A DNA stretch of 64,000 nucleotides from Rotaria sp. Silwood1 (lineage: Eukaryota > Rotifera > Eurotatoria > Philodinida > Philodinidae). The translations under genes and the position numbers were made by a program. This document shows positions 46,847-59,618 of the stretch, piece after piece (position 1 is the stretch's first letter; each line of letters begins with the position of its first letter). Under the pieces are notes generated by a model, which did not search any database, had not been told where the DNA came from, and saw nothing but the letters and a program-made list of their open reading frames with translations. The stretch spans positions 145,391 to 209,390 of the forward strand of contig CAJNOP010000212.1 in the NCBI GenBank assembly GCA_905250075.1, read 5' to 3'.

Positions 46847-47209
46847 TCAGGCCATATCACGTCCGAGATTACTAATTCTTTCATAAGTAAGTTGTTGACA
46901 ATTTAAAATACTTGACCAATTTATAGTTCCACCATTAGATAGAACAAGTTTAGTGTACCATTTCTCTATAGATTGCTTTAAAACCAACGCATAAATAATT
47001 ATTATTTTATATGCTGTCATATCATTTGGATTTAACCTACCAACTAGCCAAACGTCTTTATACTCATCCCAATTACTATATTTATAGTTGTAAATAAGAG
47101 GTATTTTATTTGTTGTTAATTTAGATACATCAAGATGAATGTGTAAGCCAGCTAACCGTGCATCAGGTATGCTTTCATATAAAAGAACAGCAGTAAATGA
47201 CGTACTCAT
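46847..47209 (-). CDS. hypothetical ORF of 120 codons, probably a gene fragment
   Basis: The frame starts at an ATG at 47,207-47,209 and stops at 46,847-46,849. Composition is protein-like (NYKYSNWDEYKDVWLVGRLN, IEKWYTKLVLSNGGTINWSS) with several Trp and one Cys and no low complexity. Just before the stop, another frame continues sensibly (VIWPEDYQITNDGTSCLIDS) to a TAA near 46,786, which suggests a frameshift or a missed splice. It has no signal peptide or membrane helix. I do not recognise a family. It may be a remnant of a larger gene in an otherwise empty region. Confidence 0.35.
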   Translation of the reverse strand: MSTSFTAVLLYESIPDARLAGLHIHLDVSKLTTNKIPLIYNYKYSNWDEYKDVWLVGRLNPNDMTAYKIIIIYALVLKQSIEKWYTKLVLSNGGTINWSSILNCQQLTYERISNLGRDMA

Positions 47210-49197
47210 ATGAGTATACTAATATCAGAAAGACCTTTTTCCTCTATCTGCTATATCAATATGAAGAAATTCAGACTCTGACGGGTCTTGAAAATAATAC
47301 AGTGTGGCATGACCAAGCGTCACAGAATTTCATTTTTTTACATTATGATACCTATATCTCATCAATAATCAATGCAAACTCTCTAAAATTTTTATCATAG
47401 ATACAAACTATTCATCTTTTCGAAAACTTAACCATAGTTTACATTGGTTGTAATGCTTGCTTTACTGTCAGAAAATTATCAGTTTTATTCAAGATAAGCG
47501 TTGTCAGGCGTTAAAATCATTTATTTTGAAAACAACGCAAATAGATGGTATTTCAATATCCGAACTGATTTTTTCATTAAATAGTAGTCTTCCAAAAGTA
47601 TATTGATTTGCATCTCATTAAAATTTTATACCTACCTTCGCAAGAGTAGATGAAAACTCAAGGGAAAAAAATTAAAAGCTCTAGAAAAATCTAGTAACAG
47701 TCTATCAAAACAACGAAACACGACTGCAACAAGACTTGTGATCAACATTTTTACAGTTTACTTTAGTATTCTTCTGATAGTAGCTGTCTTCGTTGTTCCT
47801 TATGTGATTAACTAATATCTCAGTCATCGTATGAGAAGCTAGGTGGCCTACACGGTTCACTAGAAGTATTTGCAATAAATAACGCTAATAAAAGTTACTC
47901 TGATAATCATTGTTTCTTCTTTGCATAGTTATATATTTCACAAAAAAATTGTCTGTTTGGTGTATATCTCTTTACTTGTTGAAAAACTCGTCTGCTCTTT
48001 GTTGTTATTAATAAAAGCATGATCTTGATTTAAAAATGTCAACTATATATTATATCGTATTCATCTGCGATTTTCAAAACAACTCACATAAGTATTGTGA
48101 TATTATTCATAGCGTAACAATTAAACATATCAATAAAAATAATATAATGTCAATGTTACCAATTGAAACTATGTACTCAACACTATATTTTCTTAATAGC
48201 AGCGCACGCTTCGATGATATTAAAAAGTACTTTGCTGATGGTAGATAAAAAAGAACTCATCAGTACAATTTTCACTGAAGCAAAAAAAAATACAGCTAAT
48301 CAATTTGTACTTAGAACTAGACTATGAGTTTTGAAACAAGTTTTTTAGACGAAACCTACACGGTTGTACTGAAATGTATACCGGAGTTCTATCGTTAGTT
48401 TCTAGTATATGGTCATTTTAGAAATTATGTTTGAAGGTATGGTAATATGATGATCTTATTTATGAAATGTATTCAATGCAAATTTCCGAAAGAACCATTT
48501 GATTGAAATTTTCTTTTGATTCTCTTGAGTGTGAGAGTCTTTTATCAAGGAACCTTTCTGTGTCTTACACAAGCAAAAGAACGTCTGAATGAATGTGTAC
48601 CGATGGACTTGCAAATTAGTACGGATTTCTTTTTTTGACAACAAAGTCACACAAAACCTTAGAAAAATAATAACGTTGATTTTTCTCATAGGAACTCTAA
48701 TAAGTAAATATTTTCAGTTCAACACATTTGGACAGTTTGAAACCGAGTTTCATTTCATTGAAAAATTTATTTTGACTATAGGCTTTCGTCGAATGAAATC
48801 GATTAGTTCATATCACTTATTTTCGGCTTTAAGTCAAAAATTTGAGAAACCGTATCATATGTAAAAAGAATATTTTGATATTGTTTGTTGACTTGATTAA
48901 AAAAACAATCGATTAAGCGTTTACTTTTATTGAATATCTTATTTCAATAACAATTAAAATGGTTTTTAAAATGGCAAAAACAAAGAAAAACTTGACGATA
49001 GATATGTTAGCTTCTCAATAGTATAAACGAGATTTATCTTCTCTCATTTGCTCAAAGATTTAGTAAAAAATGGAATCATATTTCTCTTAGTGAATTAAAT
49101 ACACAATAAGAAAAAAGAATTTACAATAAAGACTGTTCAACAGTAGAACAAGCTAAGAAATAAAAACACCGGTAAAAAAAATAGCACCAAAATAAAC
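47210..49197. other. intergenic, no gene seen
   Basis: Short frames at 48,036-48,248 (+) and 48,456-48,864 (both strands) lack motifs and splice context. The right end is the 3' flank of GRAMD1. Confidence 0.4.
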
Positions 49198-52100
49198 CTA
49201 GAGTGAATGAAGATGATCCATAGGTGCATTTGAACTTGTTCCACTGCTTACTTTGGTTAATTCATTTAGAGCATCTGTTACCTATTACAAAAAAAAATTA
49301 TTTATTTATGTATTATTTTCGTGATATCAAGACAAACATTTTTTAATGCATTATGAGTTGATATTAAAACAGAACGAAGACCAGTTAATTTCGCTTGATA
49401 ATATTCTTCTTGTCTTTTTAATAATAAAGACCATTGATATTCTTCTTTTGGATACCTAATCATCATAATTTTATAATTAAAATTATTTTTTAAATGAATT
49501 TTGTTTTTTTTTCTCTTACGAATATCCTTGTGACCATAATGGAGAATTTTTTGAAAGACGATCAGTCATTTGATCGATTTCATTTAATTTAATGCATAAA
49601 AATATATTCACACTAACAAGGATTAATATTCTATTTAGTAGAAAAAAGAAAAACAACAAATTCAATAAGAAATTTTTTTTTTATTGAAAAAATATGTAAA
49701 ATACGTCTTATTGATACATACATTATTAAACAAAATGGAACTAACAAATGGTTTTTTGACCATACCGAAGAAGATGATGCATCTGATGACGAAGATAAAA
49801 CTAACGTTCCACCTAAAGTTTAATAATTTATTTCAAAAATTTGTATGAAATAATTAATTATTTGAAAATTATTCATATATCAGTTGTTAAATATTGATCA
49901 TTTTTTTTCTCTTCTTTTGCATGAAATCATTATTGAAATTCTACATATGCTAAAACTTTCAAGATGATAGACAATCTCAATTTTACCCGATTTTGATTTA
50001 TTGACATGTCCTATAAAATATAATTGATTAAAACTTCTACAATGGAATATTTTTTATTCTTACAACTAAAAAGAAAATTATTGTTCTAAATAATAATCAA
50101 CATTGATTATTAGATAAAAATAATCTTAAAATTTACTTTTCCTCTGTCAAATTTTATATATCCATTTTTAATAAGTCATTTTATAGAAAAATAAACTATC
50201 AAATTTGAATAAATTATTTTAAATATAATTAAACTAGATTCAAAAAGAAAACAATCATATATTATGGATGTTTCAAATTGATTATTTTCTCTTCTGACAT
50301 TCTGAAGATCATTATTATGTGTATGAATCTAACTTTCTTGAATAATATTCATCTAGATTTGTTTCATCTGCTGCTACATGTCAATCTTAAAGCTTATCTT
50401 TTATGATTAAAAATTATTTTTAGAAAAGTATTCAAAATAAACGTCATTGTCACTGATAATTTCCAATATTGTCTTCGTTGATGTCAACGATAGACAAGGT
50501 ATTAGTTAATCAAACGAGTTTATATCTGAGAATAATAATCAAATTAAACTATTTTTCTCAAATGTTTTTTTTATTTCGTGAGAAATCATCATAGATTAGT
50601 GACTGCGTTGTTCGACACGTATTCAACAAATATTGTATTTAAACCTTGATACTGTGAGGCATAGAATGGCTCTGAACACGGTACTAACAGTTCTTTGTCT
50701 CGAGTTACTCACTGAATAGCATAATGACTAAATTGTGATATTCGTCTTTTCTTGTGGCTAATTTATCATGATTTAGTGTGTATGGTGAGTGCAAAAACTC
50801 CATGTTAGACTTGTCTTCTATCAAAAACTACAGTTTGAAAAAGGACTTACTTTGAGTGTGATGGATAGGTTCTTTGTGAGTTGTTTGTTTTCGTTGTTGA
50901 TCTATTGAAGAATCATTGGTTGTAGAATTTAATTTAGTTGATTGTTGTTTTTGTGAATGTTTCCTTTTTGGTTGATTTTCTTTATCTTGTTCAGTATTCC
51001 TTGTTGTACTCGAAGATCGTGGACGTTTTGAACAATTAATATCAATACGTTTTACTAAATAATTTATTAAAAAATAATAATAAATATTTGTGAAAAGAAA
51101 TTTAAAAAAAATTGAGCAAAACACCTGTTGATGTTGATAGTTCGATTCGATTGTCTTTTAAAAAGCAAAAAAAAAATTAATTAGCAGCCAAACATTGTAG
51201 CACCAGCAAGTTAAAATATTCAAGAAAAACTTACTCAAATCTGTATATGAATCTTGAAGAGCAGCCATTGCATTTTTTTCGATGAATGCTGAATAAATAG
51301 ATAAAATATAACATTTTATCTTATGAAAAACATATTTTACTATTTTCCACATACTCATTCTAATATATTTTTAATAAGAAATACTTCAATTCATCTCTCC
51401 TTTAAATAATAACTATTATTCTTATATATGATTAGTCTTCTAGGATGATGCCATCAATACAACACTGTTCATTCAACAGAACGCATAAAACAACAATCAA
51501 AGTAATATTCTTCTCGTAAAATAGAAAGGAAAAAATCTGATGTTAGAATGGCGATGATGGCATTATTGAAATGAATATCGATATTATTCAATAGGAATAT
51601 AATCATTTAAATGAATAAAATAAAGAATAAATTCTTACTTACATTTAATAATAATCATTAAACTTTTAAGATATCTAACTTCACAAGTAACTTTTAAATG
51701 TGATTTATTAGGTCCAGTTTGTACAAGACAATAACGAGATGCAACAAAAAAAGCATCAGCATATTTAATTCCTTCATTTCGAACTTCTGTATCTACTATA
51801 TAATGAGATTTTGATAGTTCACATTGAATAACCTATTGATTTTAGATTTAGAAATAAAATAAAATTAAACATCAAAAATTCTTAATTACTTGTTTTTCAT
51901 TCGAACAAATGGTTGTTGCACCAAAAACTGCAGCAACACCAACTTTATAAGTGCATAAACGTTCTCGTTTTCCTGTTTTTTCATTATGATTCCATTCATC
52001 AGCATGATAATCTATAGAAAACAAATTCAAATAATCAAATACATATTGAAAAATAAAAATAAAAACCTTTAATACGACGTGATGCATGATAAGCAACAAC

Positions 52101-55100
52101 AAAATCATTATCACCAAATAAATAATCAAAAAGACGTTCAACCGACAATGAATATGTTCGATCAATTAATTGAGTAGCTAAATGCGATTCACATGGACAT
52201 TTTGAAAGATAATTTGTTTCTATATTCAAATAATATTTTCTTTTTTGTATAAATATTATTAATGAAAAGAAAAAAAGAAAAGTAAACCTGGAATAATTGA
52301 CATTGTTATAAAAGAATTATCTTGTTTATTTATATTTGAATTTGATTGACGTATTAGTGTATTTGTATTTGCTTCTTCTCCAATAGGTATTATACCTTGA
52401 TTATCATCATCATTATAATTATCATCATCTATTTGACGTCCACTATAAGATGATATACTTGAATGATCGTCAATTTCTTCTTTTTCACTAGATTTTGAAC
52501 AAAGTGAATTTGGTGTTACACTCTATCAACAAATACAAAAATAGAACAATTTTTAGAATTTTTACTCAGTGAAATATATGATTTAATAAAAAAGAAAAAG
52601 AATAATAAGTAAATATGATCTATCGTTACATTCTTTCAAGTGAGAGTCATTATTTGAATAAAAAAAAAGCATGAAGGACGACAAGGAAAGAATAACTATT
52701 CTCTTTTGATTGGCATGCTCTACAGTTAACAAGATTTCCTTGAAAATATTTTCTATTATCATCATACGCCTACTCATTTATTTAAGTCTAGTTATAAAAC
52801 AAGATATAAAAATATATATCCAGACAATATTTAATAAACTTAATTCAATACAACAAAACACACAAAAAAAACTAACTAACTTATCATAAAAGATAACTAC
52901 TGTTGAGAAAGATAGGAGTTATATCTTAAACAATTAAAATAAAACAAATCTTACACAATATTTATCATTTGTTTCGTTTTTCGTTTGTTGTTTTGGAGAA
53001 TTTTTTTCAGGTGTAGAAGTTTTTGATTGTTTATTATAAGTATCTTCTTCATCAGTTGTCATATCTAAATCATTTCCGTAACATTGATGAATCAAATTCC
53101 ATAATTGTTGAGAAGATATTGGCTAAAATTTACAAATAAATTTTTACTATATAGACAAAAACAAAAATACAAACTTGATCAATTAAAATACTTTGCCATA
53201 TTCGATATATCATAGCATAAGTTTTATCACGTGTTGCAAAACTTGCAAAAAAATATTTTTCATTTTTATTTGATCGAATTTCAATTGCATTTGGAATAAC
53301 TTTAGCTGTTTTTTCTCGTGTTATTGCAACAATATCTTTAAATTTTAAACATAAACTTGTTTCCCATTTAAGAAAATTAGCATAAAAACATAAATAATTT
53401 TGTGATATATACATTCGACCTTGTATTAAGATTTCTTTTTGCCATGCACATGAATAATCTTTATTTAAATAATAATTTTTTTTTTTTTGTTTTTAAATAT
53501 AAATTTATATCAAAATGAATATCTTACCAACAATTAATCGTTCATCATTTGATAAATCTTTAAAAACTTTTCTAAATTCTTCATTTCTTTGACGATAAGT
53601 TGATTGAAAAGGCTAAACAATAAATTTAATTAATTAATTATTTAAAAAGAAACACCAACAAAAAACAAACAAAAATCTAAATAGCAATTAGCATTCTTAA
53701 AGCATTGCATTCGTCTTTTCTTTTTTTTTTTTGTTTTCAATGTAAGAATCTTGAGAAATATTGAAAAAAGCAAAAAAGAGAAATAAATTTCCATATAATC
53801 TTAATTTTAATATGAAAATTAGCAATGTGAAAAATCTACCCAATATTTCAGTATTGAAGCTGCTGTTAGAAAAGCATTTGTAGCTGTTGGTTTTACTGAA
53901 CATATTTGTTGTGAAGCAATAGGATAGAATTGATTGTTTATGTTAGTTGACAGTGGAAAGCTGATAGATTTTGTTGAACGATTTACTTGAATAATTCGAC
54001 GTTTCATTTTTTCACTTGAATATTTATAAATAATTGAAGATTTTCTTATTCGATCTGAATAACGATATGATTTTGTTCGTCTCATTGTAAATGATAATGA
54101 TGATAAATGATTAAGATTTTCTTGTAGAATCGTTGAATACCTTTGTTGATTTTTATGATGATGTTCTTTCGAAAAATTTTCATATGTAAATGTATGCGCA
54201 TTTAATATTGATGCTGATGCATTTGCAACAATATTCTTATGTATTGTATTATTCGATAATGGAATTGATAAATCCGAACATATTTCAATAGTTGGTGAAA
54301 CTATTTCAAAATTTGAAGATAATGAACTTGATGATGGATCTTTTGATAAGTATGATTTAAGATTATCACCAGATAATTTTTCACGTGATGAACTTTGTTG
54401 TGTTAATATTTCATTTTTATCATTTTCAATTAAGAAATTTTCTTTTTCTATACTCATTAGATTCGATTGCATTGGTAATATTTCATTATTGAAATCAGTT
54501 TTTATTCGAGAATTTCGAAAACTATTTGAACGAAGAAATAATCGAATTGTATCCATTTAATTTATTATATTAACATTAAAAACAACAATAAAAATTTATT
54601 AGATCGAATACCTTTAACAAATAGATTCCAAACACAGTATGATTAATCCATAAAAAAAAACAATTCAACGAGATGCGTCTCTACTGATGTTTCTTTATGT
54701 ATATTACATTTTTCTTCTTGTTCGTCTTACTTTTTTTTTTCTTTCTCGTTCGATACCCTTTGAATTACAAAAGGCCTAACCATTCTCTCTGTTTATTACA
54801 TTTGCTGTTTTTTTTCATAAAGCGGTATTTTTATGTAGGAGAAAAATCAAAATAATGTGCGATTATAGACGTAAAAATATTCTCTCATTGTTTTACTATT
54901 TGACATTATTATTAACTCATAAAGAGGATTGAAACAAAACTAGAATATATTAATTATATTCAAACATATTTATAAATAAAAATTTGAAATCTCTTTTTCA
55001 AAAAAAAAAACAAAAATAAGAAATAAATCGTAATAACTTACATAATACCATGGTTTCTTTTTTTTTGTTGTTGATGATGATGAAGATTTATCTTGTGTTT

Positions 55101-57617
55101 GAGATGATATATTATTATTTTCATTAATTTTATTTGTATTTATTGATGGTGAACTTTGTTTTTTTGAAGATTTTCGCTTTTTTTCAAAAGATCCATTATT
55201 ACTCATTGCTGATTCATTACTTGTTGTACTTGTTGATGATGATTCAAGTATGGTTGTCCTTGGATATGAATTTATTGATGATAGATCTTCTAAATTTGCA
55301 TTTATAACTGGTTCACTTTTATTTCTTCTATGATCAATTTTCCGTTGTTTTGTTTTAAGATATGATAATGATGATATATTAACTTTATCTGTTGATTCAT
55401 TTATTATTGATTTATTTTCTTCAAATGATATATCATCACTATTTGATGGAGATGATATCACAAACATTTTTACATTTGATGATTCATTATTTGGAAGACT
55501 TAAAACATCTATATAAATCAATACATGTTTTTTCTTTCTTTTTGATTTCAAAAAAAAATTTATAACCTGTTTGTTTGTCAGAATTTGCTTCATTAACATC
55601 ATAAATAGTTCCTGAGAGATTCGATGAAGTATTAGAAGTTTGTGATGATATATTATTTAGTTGTTGTCTTGGACTTGCCGGCAATGTTATTAATGAAGAT
55701 ATGGATGTTACTTGACTAGATTCTTCTTTTGGTGAACATTCTGATGAATAACTATTTAAAATTATTTTTATTTTTTATTTTTAAACAAAACAAAAATCAA
55801 ATTAATCGAAATGTTACTTTTATTCGAATCTAGTTAACTATTTACATTTACTCATAAGAATGTTAAATAAAGACAAAACAACGATTGTATTCTATGATGA
55901 ATTTATATTATCATTATTTAAACTAACAGTGAATAATTTTATATTAAACATAGTTATCGAAATCAATCAATAAAGTAGAATATAGTTTATTGTATTTTGA
56001 GAACTCTTTTTTTAATTTTTCATAGTACTTTTTTCAATTATAATATGTTAAAATATATATGATTAAGTGGAAAGAAAACGTATCAATCCATTTAGACAAT
56101 CAAAAAATTTCCTCATTGTAAAGATGATTGCATTTTTTTTTTCTATAACATAGAACAAGGTCAGTATGCCCATTTTTTATATTTCATCAGTTATTTATCT
56201 GTTCTGACGGAATCAACTCGAGATTAATTTAAGACAAACAATTCTAATTAGTAGTAGTGAAGCTAGTGGGGAAGCTCAGCTTCATCTTGAAAGTTTTATT
56301 TTTATTTAGATTATTAAATTTTCGTCACTAAAATAACTGACTTTGAACAATGAATACAGAGCTTCACTCCTCTTAGACTGAAATCCTCGTTCCATCGCTA
56401 CTAATAAGTATTCATAGAACATCAATTCATATGAGATTAAGAAAAGTCTTAAAATAATCATCTTTACGAATTATGTTTACTGAGATTCAATGTTACTCAC
56501 CTTAGAAAAAAATAAATAAATTGGTTTTTTCATATACGAAAAAGAGTAAGTAAAATATATACTATCTATGAACATAAAGTTCACATAAAACATAATCATA
56601 GTACTACCGAGTGTGCCAAAAGTCAGTCCTGAAATGACTCTTCATGATTAAACCGATTCACATGAGATTTTCATCATCTCATTGGATATAATCACAATTT
56701 TTAATTCATCTAATTTCCCGAATAACTATTGTTTCCAATGCTCATCCTCAGCAGTAGCTCATGGAATGTTGTCTTTCAAAATATCAGCAGAAGACTAATT
56801 CATAAACATTGTGCTAAGATCATTATCGCCTCATTACCAATTCTTTTTTACTTAATTTTCAGTGCAAAATAGCATATTCATATATAAGAATCGATGATAA
56901 GATGACAACAATCTTTATGCATTAGTTTTTGAATAATGTTTCGAAAGACATAGTTTCATGCCTGATTATTGATGATAGTCATTTGAAACAAAAAATATCG
57001 ATGAAAATAGACCATAATATTCTAAAAAATAATGAAAATCTTATGTGAATTGGCTTGATCATTGAAGATTTATTCTAATTTTATTTGTCGAATTAGTTTT
57101 GTAAGAATCTATATGCAAAAAGGAAATATGAATAGAGAAATTTAATGATTTAAAATCATTTTCAATTAGTCTCAACATGTGATAATAGATCTCATTGAAA
57201 CGAAAATCTCAATTTAAACAAACTCTAATAATTATCAATGAATTCTGCTTAGTATTTTTATTACCTGTGTAAGCGAAAGAGATTTGTAAGATTAACATTC
57301 GATATGATCAATGATAAAATTGTTTCTTTTCAAGACTTTTATCTAAAAAGTTTGATCTGAACCAATTGAATTTAAGTAAATATTGACAAACGACAATTAC
57401 AATCTATTTCTTTGTTGAGAAAATATTTGTAAAAGATAATATTATTCTTTTTTTTTTTTTTTTTTTTCTTATTCTATTGATCAAAAAAAGAAAACGCACG
57501 TGAAATAAAGTGACACGTTTTATTGAATATCTGAATTAAGAATTGATTGTATTTTATATAATTTTCTCACCTTAAATTCGTTCCATCTAAAGAAATAACA
57601 GGTGGAATTTGTGACAT
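49198..57617 (-). CDS. GRAMD1: GRAMD1/Aster sterol transport protein, isoform from distal first exon
   Basis: Seventeen exons, 875 residues: 57617-57571, 55751-55567, 55508-55042, 53612-53528, 53458-53175, 53122-52955, 52522-52288, 52219-52067, 52011-51890, 51832-51643, 51288-51235, 51154-51125, 51054-50851, 49812-49722, 49630-49520, 49455-49338 and 49281-49198. Aster proteins sit in the ER at plasma-membrane contacts and move cholesterol. A Ser-rich N-terminus is followed by a GRAM domain at about 240-350 (YRQRNEEFRKVFKDL, DYSCAWQKEILIQGRMYIS, KTAKVIPNAIEIRSN, FFASFATRDKTYAMIYRIWQ), QLWNLIHQCYGNDL, a VASt sterol domain at about 495-660 (SVERLFDYLFGDNDF, FIEKNAMAAL), a basic linker, a membrane helix at about 764-787 (LLVPFCLIIILILVSVNIFL) and a C-terminal helical region. 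A Gly/Asp phase match supports each junction. Vertebrates have three paralogues; which one this matches is open. Confidence 0.92.
49813..50850. other. long GRAMD1 intron before the membrane-helix exon
   Basis: The 1,038-bp intron holds no open frame or paired repeat that I can support. Its acceptor (CTTTAG) and phase fix the following exon, which encodes the start of the transmembrane helix. Confidence 0.4.
53840..54556 (-). CDS. GRAMD1: alternative first coding exon of GRAMD1 (239 residues)
   Basis: This open exon begins with its own ATG at 54,556, preceded by an in-frame TAA, and ends ILKYW before a GTAGAT donor in phase 0. The distal route ends KKPWYY before a GTAAGT donor, also in phase 0. 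Both can therefore join the shared exon at 53,612 (PFQSTYRQRNEE). The exon carries a Ser/Asn-rich region with basic patches (RRTKSYRYSDRIRKSS) and no known domain. An isoform starting here would have 881 residues and keep the GRAM, VASt and membrane parts. Using both exons in one transcript is also possible but would insert the internal start in frame only if an acceptor existed upstream, and none was seen. Confidence 0.7.
55752..57570. other. first intron of the distal GRAMD1 isoform
   Basis: An 1,819-bp intron with a small transposon-like insertion at 56,252-56,400. Otherwise AT-rich with a poly-T tract at about 57,449-57,468. No gene was seen. Confidence 0.4.
56252..56400. mobile_element. 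short MITE-like insertion, possibly hAT-type
   Basis: The 149-bp block is flanked by CTAATTAG (56,244-56,251) and CTAATAAG (56,401-56,408), a 7 of 8 match. Its ends are TAGTAGTGAAGC and, in complement, TAGCGATGGAAC. It contains GTGAAGCT near the left end and its complement AGCTTCAC near the right. An octamer duplication and TAG ends would suit hAT, but the terminal repeat is weak. Confidence 0.4.
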
Positions 57618-59618
57618 ATTTATCTAAATCTAAAAAGAATCAATTCACAACAAACATTGTTTTTTATTTTTGTTCTCGAAAAGAAAAAAACATTGACATT
57701 TCATTTTTTTTTTTTTTTTTTGTTCATTTTTTTCAAATTTAAAAGACACAAGCAGGAATAACGAAAAGAAAAATAAAATAAAGATAAATATATTGAGTTC
57801 ATTTAATAATAGAACATTTTCTTTTGGTTTATCAAGTATATTACATTGGAGGACGATTTTGTCTAAATGAAAGAAAAACAATATTTAGTTTTTTTAAATA
57901 AAAACAAATCAATAATAGAATAAAAGTCTAGCTGAGCATAGCGAAAGCAAATTAAAAATATGAAAAAAAAAAGTAATTATCTCTTTACAAGTTAACTTGT
58001 TGTTGTTCTTTGATTATTTTGCATTAGAGCCATTTGATATGGTAATGGATCATTACTTAATTAAATTACAGTTTTTTTTACTATTTATCAAATAAATGTC
58101 AATTATCATCGAAAGAAGAAAATCATTTGTTAAAAAATAATTAAACTTAATTTTTTCGAAAAATTTAAATAGAAATTTGTATGTATTTCAGATTGAAATT
58201 AATTCAATTCTTTCAGAAATTATTAAAATAAATCTTTATCTAAGATAACATTCAAATATAATTTCATTGAAACATTTATTTTAAAACAATTTTATAAAAA
58301 AATTGACTATTCAAATCAAGATTTTTTTTCTATAACAATCTGATTTATTAACATTTTTATCTTCTAAAAAAGAAATTTAATAGGTCCAAAGGATAATGTC
58401 AACCCTTTGGACAAATGTTATTTTTCCACTGTTCACATTCAATAAATCATTATATTCACAACAAATATTACAATTACTTTTTCGAGGACGTAATACTATA
58501 TATAGAGAGGAAAGAAAAAACCTACAATACATGACTAAACCATAAGAGAAAAGAAGACGAACGTAAGTTCACAGGTATAATCCTATACAAGAAAGAGAAA
58601 AATCCTTATGACTGCATCTGAAGAAAATGCAGATCATAACATCGATAAAAACTCCAAAACTACTCACATAAAGTGCTTTCATTCTTGAAGTGCTAGAACT
58701 AGTGACCGAAGGAAAGAACGAAATCAACTAAAAAGCTAGTCTCTCTCATAAGAGATGAGCTGCAGCGCTAGACCATTCTATCCTCAGTCCTATTCAACTC
58801 GTAACGACATTTTCTGATCATTTTTATTTCACTTTCTGTGAAAAATGATGACATAACTGTCAAAAATCGAACATTTTGGAGGAAAAATCTGAACATAACG
58901 CAAATTTATTAGAGTTTTTTCCAAGAATTAGTTCAAAAATGTGGACACATTGATAATTCTCTAGAAAAAAAGACTTCGTACGTAAAAAAAGTTATATCAT
59001 TGATATGTTGTCAACATGGAAATAATTAAAGGATTTATTCTATGTCAATATCGAATATCTTCTACTGGCAATAAAATAAACGAATAACTGATACTTTTTA
59101 AAGAAAATATATCTTGTGAGAGATGAACTATTTGTTATTAAAATCGAATACTTTTATTTTTTTCTATTTTATATTTCAGTCGTGAAAAATTTGACAGAAT
59201 TTCAAATGATATAATATTGGTTTTTTTCTCCAAAAACAAAAAACAGAAATGTTCAATTTTTTTAAAAAGATTTTTTAATCGGTTGTCAATGGTGACAAGT
59301 ATCTCTACTTTCGAAATTTATTTCTAACGATAATAAAAGATCAACTAAATATTTTATGTTCTTTCTTATATTAACAAAGAATAACAACATTGAGTAGTAT
59401 TCTGTCAATGATATACTAGAAATATTAAAAAAAAAAACGTTTCTTATGATCTCTATAGACAAAAATTTTCAATTGAATATAGTGAATTGTTTTTATAAAT
59501 TCTGTCATATTTTAATTGATTTATAGGACAAAAATAATTTTTTTTTAAGTTTAAGACTTAAATGAATTACACAATTAGTTAAGATAATATAAGACGAAAC
59601 TTAAATAAAAAAAAATTC
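57618..59618. other. intergenic between GRAMD1 and TMEM30A; small hairpin at 58,384-58,412
   Basis: No gene. A low-complexity Lys/Phe frame at 57,645-57,881 is an artefact of poly-A and poly-T. A perfect 9-bp-stem hairpin, GTCCAAAGG with CCTTTGGAC, spans 58,384-58,412. A somewhat GC-richer patch at about 58,540-58,800 has short hairpin potential but no recognisable RNA gene. Confidence 0.4.

Noticed and set aside
49694..49822. Plus-strand coding-like frame ending in acidic residues and a stop
   Set aside because: It is the antisense of the GRAMD1 exon at 49,722-49,812, whose minus-strand reading joins in phase on both sides and supplies the membrane helix.
50851..51054. Basic Lys/Gln-rich minus-strand frame as a separate gene
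   Set aside because: Both splice phases fit as GRAMD1 exon 13, the linker between the VASt domain and the membrane helix.
52583..52777. Hydrophobic minus-strand frame between GRAMD1 exons
   Set aside because: Located in the intron between exons 6 and 7; not needed for the frame and lacks family features.
57645..57881. Lys/Phe-rich frame upstream of GRAMD1
   Set aside because: Encoded by poly-A and poly-T runs; no motif and no conserved start.
58540..58800. GC-richer patch with hairpins as a structured RNA gene
   Set aside because: Short stems such as CTGCAT with ATGCAG are present, but no known RNA layout or promoter boxes could be recognised.
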